In this document: piece by piece, positions 41,270-42,039 of the stretch
Layout of the letters: each line of letters begins with the position of its first letter
How positions within the stretch are numbered: the first letter of the stretch is position 1
DNA from: a virus
Strand: one strand, 5' to 3'
IMG/VR virus record: IMGVR_UViG_3300030085_000705
Coordinates: 1-42,039 of that record
Length of the DNA: 42,039 nucleotides
Notes under the pieces: generated by a model
What the model was told of the DNA's origin: nothing
The model's input: the letters and a program-made list of their open reading frames with translations, nothing else
Databases searched by the model: none
Made by a program: the position numbers and the translations under genes

Positions 41270-41836
41270 ATGGAAAACGACTTTCTTTCACAATTAGAAT
41301 CAGACGCAATCGCAACAGATTCTACCCCAAAAGATCAGGATTTGAACAGTGTCGCAAACATTGCCAAAGCTATTCAAGATAAAGAGGATCTTTTAGCCGA
41401 CTTAGAGAAACAAGTTAAGACGGTAAAGAAAGAACTTTTAAAACTCACTGATGAAGATTTACCGTCAATCCTACAAGAACTTGGAATGACTGGGTTTACA
41501 TTAGATGATGGTTCTTCAATTTCAATCAAACCCACGTATGGCGCACATATAAAAGTCTCGGATAAAGAAGAAGCTTTTGCATGGTTGCGTAAAAACGATT
41601 ATGGGGACTTGATTAAAAATGTAGTGAGTTGTACTTTTGGACGCGGCGAAGACGAAACTGCTGTAGATTTCATGGCTTTTGCCGAGAAAAGTGGTTACAC
41701 ACCGCAACAAAAGACAGATGTTCATTCACAGACACTCAAGGCGTGGGTCAGAGAGCGCGTGGAAAACGGCGATAGTTTTCCTTCCGAGCTATTTGGCGCA
41801 TACGTAGGACAACGTGCAATAATCAAGAGGAAATAG
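41270..41836 (+). CDS. Conserved phage protein, early-type
   Basis: The start at 41270 is chosen because GGAG lies 8 bases upstream and the sequence before it has no such site. The 188-residue product has a helical N-terminal half with a coiled-coil (IAKAIQDKEDLLADLEKQVK) and a beta-rich segment FTLDDGSSISIKPTYGAHI. It ends DLIKNVVSCTFGRGEDET and a helical tail. Similar proteins precede replication genes in marine phages. The function is not known. Confidence 0.7.
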   Translation: MENDFLSQLESDAIATDSTPKDQDLNSVANIAKAIQDKEDLLADLEKQVKTVKKELLKLTDEDLPSILQELGMTGFTLDDGSSISIKPTYGAHIKVSDKEEAFAWLRKNDYGDLIKNVVSCTFGRGEDETAVDFMAFAEKSGYTPQQKTDVHSQTLKAWVRERVENGDSFPSELFGAYVGQRAIIKRK

Positions 41837-41838
41837 CA

Positions 41839-42039
41839 ATGGCTAGTAAAGAAGTATCAAAGAAGAAAGACAGCAATGTCATACAGTTGGACGCTTCTAT
41901 TTTTGAAGCAGACGCGGGTAAAGGCTTAGAAAATGTAGGTCAAGAAGACCTGGCTTTACCTTTTATTAAAATATTGAGTGGACTTGATCCTGTGTTAGAT
42001 GATTTGGAAGAAGCAAGAAAAGGCGATATTTACAATACC
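41839..42039 (+). CDS. Conserved phage protein, 5' part only
   Basis: The gene starts at 41839 after the previous stop, with AGAGGAAA before it, and runs off the end of the window (67 codons visible). The visible part has a Lys-rich start, then FEADAGKGLENVGQEDLALPFIKILSGLDPVL. The LENVGQEDLALPF pattern is, from memory, a common phage protein near single-strand-binding or replication genes. No firm function. Confidence 0.65.
   Translation, partial: MASKEVSKKKDSNVIQLDASIFEADAGKGLENVGQEDLALPFIKILSGLDPVLDDLEEARKGDIYNT

Noticed and set aside
1-42039. tRNA genes, integrase or attachment site
   Set aside because: No tRNA-like cloverleaf or integrase motif was noticed when reading the window. A tRNA scan was not possible, so absence is not proven.

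Overview
The window looks like the late (virion) half of an uncultured marine bacteriophage genome. Base composition is AT-rich, almost every gene is on the + strand, and genes are packed with 1-4 base overlaps of the TAATG or ATGA kind. The order is terminase, portal, scaffold, capsid, P22-like connector proteins, tail fibre, then very large ejection-type proteins. I see no tail sheath, no tail tape measure and no integrase, so a short-tailed (podovirus-like) lytic phage is the best reading. An outer-membrane lipoprotein spanin, an inner-membrane spanin and CsgG/CsgF homologues point to a Gram-negative host. I cannot name the host.

Layout. 1-656 is non-coding and looks like a replication origin: DnaA-box-like 9-mers, a dense GATC cluster containing a 7-bp tandem repeat, short CTCGAT repeats and an AT-rich end. 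657-6561 holds the small terminase, an out-of-frame overlapping PD-(D/E)XK nuclease, the large terminase, an unknown protein and the portal. 6561-8050 is a run of six tiny, very basic proteins. 8056-9320 holds five small genes, four encoding membrane proteins (holin candidates).

9304-12291 is the most striking part: csgF, csgG, a curlin-like Asp-rich repeat protein with a signal peptide, and a FecR-domain protein with a curlin-like C-terminal tail. The four genes overlap and read as one translationally coupled amyloid-secretion module. It sits directly before the spanin pair (12345-13119) and endolysin (13346-13789), so it is embedded in the lysis region. 13815-17484 carries a GroES-like co-chaperonin, the scaffold and the major capsid protein. 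This is followed by a terminator and a small structured RNA candidate at 17577-17616.

17639-29664 carries structural, connector, head-closure and fibre proteins, including an 808-residue fibre with about two dozen 17-residue repeats and an S74 self-cleaving chaperone. It also carries a 2OG-Fe(II) oxygenase, a staphylococcal-nuclease-like protein and a second holin-like pair. 29711-39728 encodes four large proteins, probably ejected or tail-associated.

At 39725-41167 the strand switches to a SNF2-type helicase, convergent with the last late gene. It is divergent from a + strand operon (41270 to the end) that probably leads into the replication genes beyond the window. The 100-base divergent intergenic region holds two interleaved sigma70-like promoters and a palindrome, and may act as a switch.

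All functional names come from recognising motifs by eye; no database search was run.
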